From Promethearchaeota archaeon (lineage in GTDB: Archaea > Asgardarchaeota > Lokiarchaeia > Sigynarchaeales > SOKP01), in contig JAEOTV010000057.1 of NCBI GenBank assembly GCA_016839635.1, forward strand, positions 1 to 56,139: a stretch of 56,139 nt of DNA, in the 5' to 3' direction. This document shows positions 1 to 7,536 of the stretch, in pieces; the first letter of the stretch is position 1; each line of letters starts with the position of its first letter. The notes under the pieces were generated by a model, which worked only from the letters and a program-made list of their open reading frames with translations, was not told the origin of the DNA and made no database searches. Position numbers and translations under genes: made by a program.

Positions 1-128
1 CGAATGGATTTAGGTATAATAATTCTTCCTTCTTTAATACCTCGCCTTATAAAATCAACATCTACTTGTTCATTTTGAGCGACAATCTCCATATCTCTGG
101 TAATATTACCATTCTTAGCTGTTTTCAT
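1..128 (-). CDS. thiC: Phosphomethylpyrimidine synthase ThiC, N-terminal fragment
   Basis: The first 42 codons of a gene that runs off the left edge. ThiC is a radical-SAM iron-sulfur enzyme that converts aminoimidazole ribotide to hydroxymethylpyrimidine phosphate in thiamine synthesis. The visible peptide has the family's N-terminal pattern: a short Lys/Ala start, then ITRDMEIVA, then VDVDFIRRGIKEGRIIIP, as in bacterial and archaeal ThiC. The catalytic and cluster regions lie outside the window. The ATG at 126-128 is chosen because this is where the family usually begins; an in-frame stop lies a little further upstream. I looked for a TPP riboswitch in the leader and saw none of its conserved pieces. 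Confidence 0.75.
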   Translation of the reverse strand, partial: MKTAKNGNITRDMEIVAQNEQVDVDFIRRGIKEGRIIIPKSI

Positions 129-319
129 TAATGTAGACAAGTCTTCGAACCTACTTCAAATGTTATTCAATAAATATCGAATGTTTTCTCTATTACAAAT
201 AATACGGCTAAAATTATATTCTTTTGTCTTATGATTTAGAAATAGTACATTAAATCATTTTTTCTGACTGATTAATACAATAATACCTAAAAATGAAAAA
301 AAAAAGATTTTGTTATAAA

Positions 320-661
320 TTATACTTCTGCTGGTGGTGCCATATCTAGTATTTTGTAAGCTTCTGTGAAATCCAAAAAAATATCTGTTTTGTATCTTAA
401 TCCATCAATTTTAGATGCTAAGAAGAGGTTCTGTTTGGTATTACGCATTAATGCCTCCTTTTCTTTTCCCTTCATTACCTCACTAATACCATAAGCTAAT
501 ATCACTCCGTTCTCATCAGAAGAAATGGCGATACATAAATTTTTCTCTATAGTTCTGTCAGGGGGATTATCTTTAAGATAATCAACAAAACTCTTTCCTA
601 TTTTATTTGCTTGGTCTGGTGGAAACCAAACTCTATTAAATAAAATTGTAATTTTGGACAC
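320..661 (-). CDS. Small conserved-looking protein of unknown function
   Basis: A 113-residue soluble protein that I do not recognise. It starts with a hydrophobic strand (KITILFNRVW), followed by an amphipathic helix with a PPDQANKIGKSF pattern, and ends in MAPPAEV. There is no signal peptide, membrane segment or Cys motif. Composition and size would suit a small alpha/beta fold, but that is a guess. It stands alone between thiC and the NUDIX gene, all on the minus strand. A TATA-like AT-rich stretch around 720-735 lies about 60 bases upstream. Confidence 0.6.
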   Translation of the reverse strand: MSKITILFNRVWFPPDQANKIGKSFVDYLKDNPPDRTIEKNLCIAISSDENGVILAYGISEVMKGKEKEALMRNTKQNLFLASKIDGLRYKTDIFLDFTEAYKILDMAPPAEV

Positions 662-803
662 CTTTTACATAATTTTTCAAGATTAGATTTCGTTGTAAGT
701 CTAATTATGATGGATTATCATTTAAATATTTACATTTCTGTCACAAATAAAAATGAGTATATTCAAAAGAAGTTACAAGCTAAAATTTAATTAATTATTT
801 TTT

Positions 804-1271
804 CTAATATCCTATTTTTAATTGTTTGAGAAGCTCAATTAAAGATTCAGTTAAATTATAATCCTTTAAATCATCAAAAGGAACAAATTTGGCATCTAGG
901 GCATCATCTGCGGCCTTGGGTGGTTTGTCTGGATTTCCTTCTATTTGTTCTACAAAATAATTGATTAAAACATAATGATATTCAATTTTTCCAGAACTGT
1001 CATACATAATTTTATCTATTATACCTGCTAATTTTGATGTTTTGACTTTAAATCCAGTTTCTTCATAAGTTTCTCTCTCTGCTGCAACTTCTACCTTCTC
1101 TCCAAGATCTAAATGCCCTCCAGGAATGCTCCAATACCCCGCATCAGGGTTAAATTTTCTTTTTACTAATAGTAAATGGTTATCTCGTACTAATAATACT
1201 CCTACACCAATATGTGGTCTTACTGGATACCTTCTAGTATTAAAAGCCGTTAACTTTTCTTTATCAACCAT
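804..1271 (-). CDS. NUDIX hydrolase
   Basis: A 155-residue single-domain NUDIX pyrophosphohydrolase, which would cleave a nucleoside diphosphate linked to another group. The NUDIX box is complete at residues 52-74: G52, E58, R66-E67, E70-E71 and G73 fit GX5EX7REXXEEXG, so the metal-binding glutamates are present. The N-terminal RPHIGVGVLLVR strand and the downstream DDALDAKFVPFDDL region are typical of ADP-ribose/MutT-like members, but the substrate cannot be read. It is the second gene of a pair: its start overlaps the end of the pyrophosphatase gene by 8 bases, so the two are probably translationally coupled. NUDIX reactions can release products whose removal a pyrophosphatase would favour. 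Confidence 0.9.
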   Translation of the reverse strand: MVDKEKLTAFNTRRYPVRPHIGVGVLLVRDNHLLLVKRKFNPDAGYWSIPGGHLDLGEKVEVAAERETYEETGFKVKTSKLAGIIDKIMYDSSGKIEYHYVLINYFVEQIEGNPDKPPKAADDALDAKFVPFDDLKDYNLTESLIELLKQLKIGY

Positions 1272-1827
1272 TATTCAACTTTTTTTCTTTTTTTTTTTTT
1301 AACCAGTTATCTTTAAAGAGATTGATTGAATAATTTACAATTTCTCTAGCATCTTTCGTGTTTAACCATTCTTTAAATTTAACCCATTTGTGTGGTTCTA
1401 ATCTTTTATATGTCTCATAGAACTCTTGAATTTCCTTAAGCCTATGCTTATGTACGTCTTGAATATCATTATATCCGCTAAATCTAGCATCATTAATTAA
1501 AACAGAAAGAATTTTTGGGTCATCTCCATGTTCATCTTCAATAATTAGAGCACCAATAACTCGAACTTTTACAATACACCCCACTTCGAGGGGTTCATAA
1601 CTCAATATCATTATATCAAGAGGATCATCATCATCTGACCATGTTTGGGGGATAAAGCCATATTCTACTGGAAAAACAACTGAGGAAGGGATAACTCGAT
1701 CCAACAAAAAAGCTTCCCATTCGGGTTTATACTCATATTTATCTCTCGAACCACTTATGACTTCAATTACAGCATTTAAAATAACTGGAGGATTATCTCC
1801 CGGGGGAATATCTTTCCATAAATTCAT
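1264..1827 (-). CDS. ppa: Inorganic pyrophosphatase, family I
   Basis: A soluble family I pyrophosphatase (187 residues; usual length 165-180), hydrolysing pyrophosphate to two phosphates and driving biosynthetic reactions forward. The family signature is at residues 66-71 (DDDPLD), preceded by the conserved VEYGFIPQTW segment at 54-63, and followed by the PLEVGCIVKVRVIGAL and EHGDDPKIL segments that carry further metal ligands. The C-terminus is a short Lys-rich tail encoded by a T-rich run at about 1274-1302, which is a possible spot for sequencing indels. It overlaps the NUDIX gene by 8 bases and faces the divergent phosphatase gene across 82 bases. Confidence 0.93.
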   Translation of the reverse strand: MNLWKDIPPGDNPPVILNAVIEVISGSRDKYEYKPEWEAFLLDRVIPSSVVFPVEYGFIPQTWSDDDDPLDIMILSYEPLEVGCIVKVRVIGALIIEDEHGDDPKILSVLINDARFSGYNDIQDVHKHRLKEIQEFYETYKRLEPHKWVKFKEWLNTKDAREIVNYSINLFKDNWLKKKKEKKLNNG

Positions 1828-1909
1828 AAGTATCTAAATTTAATTACATTTTTTAAATATTTCTTCTTATCCCAGATATTTATTAATTTTTATTAAATGT
1901 GTTGATCTA

Positions 1910-2395
1910 ATGGTTCGTCCATCTTATTGGCCTAAGAATGGAATGCCCGAAAGAACTGTACCATTCACTTGGATTGTTAAGAATAAAATGGCGGCTTCCT
2001 GGTGGCCAGATGCCCTCCTATTTGAGAAATATAAAAAAGAAGGCATTAAAGTTATTATAAATTGTTCTGAATTTGATAATAGGAAAGATATTCCAAAAGA
2101 CTTTCAATTCTTTCATATAAATATACCTGATTATGGAACTCCTACAAATTCTCAATTAGAGAATTTTTTAGAAATTACAAATAGATTTGGGAAAAATAAA
2201 AATCCAATCGTGGTGCATTGTGTAGCGGGTTGTGGAAGAACAGGTATAATGGTTGTGGTGTGGGCTGCCTTTAATGGTTATATTCCAGAAGGATTGGATC
2301 CAGTAAAATGGATTCGAAAATTACGACCTTGCTGCCTAGAAACAAAAGAACAAAGCGAATTAGCACGAAAAATAGCTAATAAATATCGAAAATAA
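1910..2395 (+). CDS. Dual-specificity / tyrosine protein phosphatase
   Basis: A 161-residue Cys-based phosphatase. The HCX5R signature is at residues 103-110 (HCVAGCGR) followed by TG, giving nucleophile Cys104 and Arg110. Asp74 in PDYGTP is at the right distance to be the general acid. The size and the 'hydrophobic strand then HC' pattern match archaeal dual-specificity phosphatases, which dephosphorylate Tyr or Ser/Thr residues, or sometimes nucleotides or phosphoinositides. The real substrate is unknown. There is no membrane segment. It is a single gene, divergent from the pyrophosphatase. Confidence 0.88.
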   Translation: MVRPSYWPKNGMPERTVPFTWIVKNKMAASWWPDALLFEKYKKEGIKVIINCSEFDNRKDIPKDFQFFHINIPDYGTPTNSQLENFLEITNRFGKNKNPIVVHCVAGCGRTGIMVVVWAAFNGYIPEGLDPVKWIRKLRPCCLETKEQSELARKIANKYRK

Positions 2396-2485
2396 CTTTA
2401 ATGTAAAGTATTTAAGATTGTAATATATTTTATTATTAAGAATATAAATTTTTGATTGTTAATATACGCATATTTACTGAAGCCG

Positions 2486-3649
2486 ATGCAAAAACCAGAC
2501 TTTATCTACATGATTATGGACAATGTCATGGTATATCAGATTAATTTACCTTCTGATCTTCAAGGAAATCAATTGCAAAGGCATCTTAATAAATATAACG
2601 AAAAATACCTTGGAATCATTGCGGGATTTGATAAAAATTTCCTAGAACATTTCTTAATAATATCAAAAGGCAAAACCCAAGAAGATCTTGCAGATATATT
2701 AAAGAAGATGGAAAAAATTTCCTTCATGATTGGCCCTACAGGCAACCTAAATTATCTAACTCCGAATCAGATTCAGTATATCTTAACTAAATTAGGTTCA
2801 TTAAACTTGAATGAGATTAAAGAACCTAAAATTAGTAAAATTGCAGATGAACAAATAGAAAAAGAGTTCGGGGGGACTCCAAGTGCTTCTTCTGCTTTAG
2901 AGAACCAATTATCCAGCGCAGCATTCTACTTACACTCTATTGGCTATTCAAATCAAGATATACAGGATAAATTTAATGAAGTGAGAGAAAATCCTTCAAA
3001 ATTAGAGGCATTATTCACACTACAACCTAAAGAAATCTATAGCGTACCAGCAGAAATTCAACCCAGAAGTACACCTCCAGCAAGAGCTCAACGCGCATCA
3101 ACTACTCAAACACCTTCTATTAATAGGAATCAACAGACTCAAAATGCGATAGAGCATCATGTAGATGCTATTCAACATGATATATCTGGAGATAGAGCCA
3201 AAAAAGTTGAAGAAATAATGCAACTTATAAAAGACCATGTTAGAGAGAACATGAATAACAGCTATGAGAGAGTTTTTAGACAGATCCACCCTGATCGATT
3301 AAATCGTGCTTTTAAAATGTTGAAAGATACTAAACGAAAATCAAAAAGAATGGATCTTTATTTAGAATGGTTCTTTTGTACCCATCTATTATCTAATATT
3401 GAAGTAAAAGTTGAACATTGGCAGACTAGTAGTGCCGCGAGTCATGGAAGTACGGGGGTTTATACTGCAGGAATTAATTTTGGACGTTATGACCAGATTA
3501 TCAGAGAGTTTCCAGATTCAAAATTAACAAAGGTTATTAATATAGCAAGGCGTATTCTACAAAATCCCACTAAGAAAGCAATACAAAAACTAGGCCAAGA
3601 TCTTATCGCAGAAACTGGCTTTGATGAGCATCTCTATTTTACTGATTAA
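2486..3649 (+). CDS. Uncharacterised helical protein with an HPD tripeptide
   Basis: About 387 residues from the ATG at 2486; an in-frame TTG at 2456 would add 10. I do not recognise the family. The first 120 residues look like an alpha/beta domain. A helical stretch follows, then a Gln/Ser/Thr/Pro-rich low-complexity linker (about residues 200-235), then a charged helical C-terminal part. That part contains an HPD tripeptide followed by Arg, in a helix-loop-helix setting that recalls a J-domain, but the rest of the J-domain pattern is not convincing. There is no signal peptide or membrane span. Not visibly in an operon. Confidence 0.55.
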   Translation: MQKPDFIYMIMDNVMVYQINLPSDLQGNQLQRHLNKYNEKYLGIIAGFDKNFLEHFLIISKGKTQEDLADILKKMEKISFMIGPTGNLNYLTPNQIQYILTKLGSLNLNEIKEPKISKIADEQIEKEFGGTPSASSALENQLSSAAFYLHSIGYSNQDIQDKFNEVRENPSKLEALFTLQPKEIYSVPAEIQPRSTPPARAQRASTTQTPSINRNQQTQNAIEHHVDAIQHDISGDRAKKVEEIMQLIKDHVRENMNNSYERVFRQIHPDRLNRAFKMLKDTKRKSKRMDLYLEWFFCTHLLSNIEVKVEHWQTSSAASHGSTGVYTAGINFGRYDQIIREFPDSKLTKVINIARRILQNPTKKAIQKLGQDLIAETGFDEHLYFTD

Positions 3650-3799
3650 AATTTCATGGCTTCCAGAATCATATTTTAGATTTTTAACCTGAATCTAATA
3701 AAGGTTTTTACTTCAAGTCAATACTAAGTTTTTAAAACTTTCCAATTTTGTCTGTCGATATATCATAAAAAATAATTAAGAGATATTTAACTTCAAAGA

Positions 3800-3807
3800 T
3801 TTATATA
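3800..3807 (+). promoter_or_regulatory. TATA box for the beta-propeller gene
   Basis: TTTATATA preceded by a purine-rich CAAAGA that fits an archaeal BRE. It lies 52 bases before the ATG at 3859, so a start of transcription near 3830 would leave a short leader. Confidence 0.5.
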
Positions 3808-3858
3808 GGCTTTTTCTAATATACATAATAATACTCTAAAAACTAAAAAGAGAGAATT

Positions 3859-5133
3859 ATGAGGCGAAACGTAAAAATATTAAAAAGTTTTATTATTTGT
3901 GTATTTATTTGCGAGCTTATGTTTATAAATGGAGCAGTAGTATTCAGTTCAAATGGATGGGGGATGTTGGGAGATGAAATTGAAAGTAGTAATAAAATAC
4001 ATAGATATACTGCGGGAGGTGACATAAGTAATGTGGAAATCTCTTCAGATGGACAGTATTTTGTCGCGGAAGGGGAAAATATGTTATATTTTTTTAACAA
4101 AAGTTATCAAACCCCCCTCTGGAACTACACTTCAGGGGGTTCAGGAAATGATATTCGTTCAGTTAAAATCTCATCTGATGGAGAATATATTGTTATGGGG
4201 AGCGATAATATGTGGGTCTGCCTCTTCGATAAAGACAATTCTACTCCTTTATGGCACTATGTTGAATCATCTTTTGAACCCTATTCAGTTGCAATTTCAT
4301 CTGATGGAAAATATATAGTTGCAGGAATAGGAAATGGATCTAGTGCGGAGGGTTCTATACGTTATGGAAGGGTCTGTCTCTTTAACAGAACCTCCCCTCT
4401 TCCTTTATGGAATTATACTATCGGAGAATGGGTATTATCAGTGTCAATTTCCTCTAATGGACAGTATATTGCTGCAGGAGGTCGGGATAATAAAGTCTAC
4501 CTCTTCGATAGAGGTAGTTCTACACCTTTATGGAGCTATGAAACAGGAGGTTTGGTAAGGACTATAGCAATATCCTCTGATGGGCAATATATTGCCGCGG
4601 GAAGTGATGATAATAAGATTTATCTTTTCAATAATACAATTAGCAGTCCTCTATGGAATTATTCAATAGGAAGCGGTTATTATTCAATAGCTATCTCATC
4701 AGATGGGCAGCGTATTGTTGTTGGTGGAACCTGGAATGATTATGCTTACCTTTTCAATAACACGAGTAGTACCCCTTTATGGGTTTATACTAGAGGAGAA
4801 TTTAGTAAGAGGGTGGCAATGTCATCCGATGGACAATATATTGCCATAGGACATCTCAAAGGCAAAGTCTCACTTCTTTGTAACACGAGTAAAAATCCTT
4901 TATGGGACTATAGGGTAGGACCATCTTTAGGAGGAATGACAATCTCATCTAATGGCATGTATATAGCAGCAGAAAGTGAAAATATCATCTATTTAATACC
5001 AACCTCTTATAAGCCTCCACTTGACTATTCATTTGTGGGAATCATTATAATTATCAGTACAAGTATTGTCATTTTAGCTGCCTTTCTCTACTGGTTATAC
5101 TATATCACCGACAGACGTGTAGTAAATACTTAA
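3859..5133 (+). CDS. Membrane-anchored WD40/PQQ-like beta-propeller surface protein
   Basis: A 424-residue protein with a positively charged start and hydrophobic signal or anchor (residues about 8-28). It then has seven or eight repeats of about 43 residues. Each carries the phrase (I/V)SSDGQYI(A/V)AG, then a strand ending YLF, then (T/S)PLW.Y. This is a WD40/quinoprotein-like blade pattern. It ends with a strongly hydrophobic segment (YSFVGIIIIISTSIVIL, about 390-412) and a short charged tail. The propeller therefore should face outside, held by the C-terminal span. Several N-x-S/T sites would suit extracellular N-glycosylation. No catalytic residues are visible; a binding or scaffolding role is likely. 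Confidence 0.8.
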   Translation: MRRNVKILKSFIICVFICELMFINGAVVFSSNGWGMLGDEIESSNKIHRYTAGGDISNVEISSDGQYFVAEGENMLYFFNKSYQTPLWNYTSGGSGNDIRSVKISSDGEYIVMGSDNMWVCLFDKDNSTPLWHYVESSFEPYSVAISSDGKYIVAGIGNGSSAEGSIRYGRVCLFNRTSPLPLWNYTIGEWVLSVSISSNGQYIAAGGRDNKVYLFDRGSSTPLWSYETGGLVRTIAISSDGQYIAAGSDDNKIYLFNNTISSPLWNYSIGSGYYSIAISSDGQRIVVGGTWNDYAYLFNNTSSTPLWVYTRGEFSKRVAMSSDGQYIAIGHLKGKVSLLCNTSKNPLWDYRVGPSLGGMTISSNGMYIAAESENIIYLIPTSYKPPLDYSFVGIIIIISTSIVILAAFLYWLYYITDRRVVNT

Positions 5134-5186
5134 AATTTCCTAAATTATATAACTTCTTTTTTCTATTGATTAAAAAAAAGTCAAAA

Positions 5187-6764
5187 TTATAATTTTTTAT
5201 AGATAGATTCTCCCCTTATTATTGTCTCAAGGACTTGAATTTCTCTAATCTCATCTTTTGAAACTTCAAGAGGATTTCTATCTAATATTACAAAATCTGC
5301 TAATTTTCCAACTTCGATACTTCCTTTTACGTTTTCTTCAAACGCCGCATAAGCTGCATTAATCGTATAACTTTTAAGTGCTTCCATCATTGGAATACAT
5401 TGCTCTGGGACAAATCCATTGCGATTGACTAAAGCATGTAAACCCTTAATTACATTAGGGTCCTCGACTGGACAATCTGAACCAGAAACTAAAACTATAC
5501 CCTTATCAAGAATAGATTTCATAGGATAGGTATACTTACATCTTTCCTTTCCAATTCTTTTTTCTAACCAAGTATATTCTGAATTAATAAAAGGAGGTTG
5601 GCACGAGGCAATAATGCCAAATTCTTTCATATCTTTTAGAACATCCTCAGTTAACATAGAGGCATGCTCAATCCGATGTCGATGATTTTTTCTTGGGAAT
5701 TCTGTCAAAAGTTTTTTATATAAATCCATACAAATTCGATTCCCTTTATCTCCAATAACATGTATAGCTATTTGAAACCCATTGTTGTGAGCGACTTTCA
5801 TTTTTTCATAAATTTCACCTTCATCGACTACACAAAAACCACATGCGCTAGGTTCATCTGAGAAGGGTTCCCACATGCAAGCAGTCTTTGCTCCAAAAGT
5901 TCCGTCAAGAAAAAGCTTTAAAGTACCTACTTTGAATTTACTGTCATCCTTTCCTCCATCCAATGGAGGTTTTTTAAATTTGGATAGTTTTTTTGGTTTA
6001 TCTGTTGATATAAGGGCATACCAATTTTGAAATATTTTATCCTGAATTGATTTGTATATTTCTATTCTTCCAGATTCAACCTCTAGATTCCCATGAATAG
6101 AGCTTATCCCATTTGCTGCAAATTCTTTAAAAGCTCTTTCAGAATATTCCTGTAATATGCTAAGTTTAGGAAGTAAGTATTTAAGGAGTTTAGAAATAAA
6201 CATATCTAAAACATTTTCTGATATAATACCTGTTATTACACCATCTTGATTCTTTCTAATTTCTCCACCTTCAGGAGTAATTGTGTTTGAATCAATATCA
6301 ATTAATTCCAATGTTTTTGTGTTAGCAATCCCAATATGCCCATCATATCTAATTATAAAGACAGGATGTTCAGGACAAACTTTATCTAAATCCCATCGAG
6401 TAGGCAGCCTTGGAATGTCAAATTCTTCTTCTTTCAATCTTAATCCAAAAATGATTTCACCTTTGGGTTTATGATCTGCAGCTTCTTTTAATATTTCTTG
6501 AAGTTCCTTAAGACTTTTCACAGTTGATAGGTCGATATTTAGTAATAAAATTATGAAAGATATTGGATGCATATGACAATCAATAAAACCTGGTAGAAGA
6601 GAATTTCCTTTTAGATCTATTAGTTCCGCATCTTCACCCATTTTTTGTTTAACTTGTTCTAATAGTCCAATTTCCACGATTTTCTCACCTTTAATCCCCA
6701 ACGCCTCTATAGTCGGTTGTTTTTCGTTCATAGTAATAATGGGTCCGCCATAAAATATGCTCAT
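5187..6764 (-). CDS. Amidohydrolase family 3 (YtcJ-like) metal-dependent hydrolase
   Basis: 525 residues, matching the 520-540 usual for YtcJ/AepA-like amidohydrolases. Metal-ligand motif HxH is at His64/His66 in FIDCHMHP. Further family landmarks are FLDGTFGAKTACM, IAIHVIGDKGNR, HRIEHASML, and the late GSDCPVEDP carrying the metal-binding Asp. The C-terminal VGKLADFVILDRNPL strand is the usual composite beta-sandwich. Such enzymes hydrolyse amide or cyclic amide bonds and substrates cannot be predicted. Cytoplasmic. It is convergent with the propeller gene, with only 53 bases between stops. Confidence 0.88.
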   Translation of the reverse strand: MSIFYGGPIITMNEKQPTIEALGIKGEKIVEIGLLEQVKQKMGEDAELIDLKGNSLLPGFIDCHMHPISFIILLLNIDLSTVKSLKELQEILKEAADHKPKGEIIFGLRLKEEEFDIPRLPTRWDLDKVCPEHPVFIIRYDGHIGIANTKTLELIDIDSNTITPEGGEIRKNQDGVITGIISENVLDMFISKLLKYLLPKLSILQEYSERAFKEFAANGISSIHGNLEVESGRIEIYKSIQDKIFQNWYALISTDKPKKLSKFKKPPLDGGKDDSKFKVGTLKLFLDGTFGAKTACMWEPFSDEPSACGFCVVDEGEIYEKMKVAHNNGFQIAIHVIGDKGNRICMDLYKKLLTEFPRKNHRHRIEHASMLTEDVLKDMKEFGIIASCQPPFINSEYTWLEKRIGKERCKYTYPMKSILDKGIVLVSGSDCPVEDPNVIKGLHALVNRNGFVPEQCIPMMEALKSYTINAAYAAFEENVKGSIEVGKLADFVILDRNPLEVSKDEIREIQVLETIIRGESIYKKL

Positions 6765-6824
6765 TTAGTTTTCACTCCAAATTATTTATTTAAATTACAT
6801 TCTCTATAAATTAATTATAATTTA

Positions 6825-7403
6825 TTACTTTCTTTTTAGTTTAATTTCTATAGATTTATCCTCAGCTATTTTACTGAGATTTTCTTTAAGAATTTTAGAT
6901 TTAGTTTTTAAGTCTTTCAAGTCGATTTTTTCATCATTAATTCTTTTAGAACTCTCATTTAGTGCCTTTTCTAAATCATCAATTGTAAGTAAAGCTGTAG
7001 CAATGCAGTAAAAGCTCTTAGATCTGCCTTCATTAAAATTCTCCAACATATACTCAAGTAGTTCAATTCCTTTTTGTTGTTGAATGAAAAATTCTTCAAT
7101 ACCCATTTCTTTAATTAACCTCAAATTTTTAAGGGAAACACGATGAGATATAAAAGAATCATATTTATCCCATTTATCGATTTTTGAGCATGGAAATTCT
7201 GTACATTCAGCACATGTTTCAAACTTATGCTTTTTTACACAACATGTGATTATAGAACATGAAGGATGACTATTATGAAAATCAGGACCACAACAACCAG
7301 GACATCTTGAAGGTCCTTTGGTGTAATACATTGGACATAACCCACAGTCTAATCCACAACAAGCAATAGTAGGATACTCTTTCACTGAATGCTGTTTAGC
7401 CAT
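6825..7403 (-). CDS. DUF3795 Cys-rich protein
   Basis: 192 residues with a dense N-terminal cysteine cluster: CCGLDCGLCP, RCPGCCGP, CSIITCCVKK, CAECTEFPCSK. This order is that of DUF3795 proteins, which are common in methanogens, clostridia and Asgard archaea and are thought to bind metal. The C-terminal half is helical and charged, including the family's ESLEYML-like region. There is no signal peptide. Function is unknown. The start codon sits two bases from a perfect 14-bp palindrome at 7405-7418. Confidence 0.82.
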   Translation of the reverse strand: MAKQHSVKEYPTIACCGLDCGLCPMYYTKGPSRCPGCCGPDFHNSHPSCSIITCCVKKHKFETCAECTEFPCSKIDKWDKYDSFISHRVSLKNLRLIKEMGIEEFFIQQQKGIELLEYMLENFNEGRSKSFYCIATALLTIDDLEKALNESSKRINDEKIDLKDLKTKSKILKENLSKIAEDKSIEIKLKRK

Positions 7404-7404
7404 T

Positions 7405-7418
7405 TTAAAACGTTTTAA
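7405..7418. promoter_or_regulatory. Perfect 14-bp palindrome before the DUF3795 gene
   Basis: TTAAAACGTTTTAA reads the same on both strands and ends two bases before the minus-strand ATG (7403). It lies in the 133-base divergent spacer with the TPR gene, so it could be an operator. With this AT content, part of it may be chance. Confidence 0.35.
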
Positions 7419-7536
7419 CTGTTTAATTCAATATCTATTACAAGCATTTTAGAAAATAAAAAGATTATAAGAAAAATATTAAAAATATGAAATAATTCTT
7501 TGGATTAATCATTAGGGAAAAACGTGAAATTTTAAA

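Noticed and set aside
129..319. TPP riboswitch in the thiC leader
   Set aside because: The conserved CUGAGA and ACCUGAUCUGGAUAAU-like pieces are not present on the minus strand. Only an 8-bp ATGATTTA/TAAATCAT pair with a 12-base gap is seen.
3726..3740. AAGTTTT-T-AAAACTT as an operator
   Set aside because: All but two positions per arm are A/T next to other A/T runs, so chance is likely.
4031..4558. Extra frames inside the beta-propeller gene
   Set aside because: They follow the repeat period of the real gene and have no ribosome sites.
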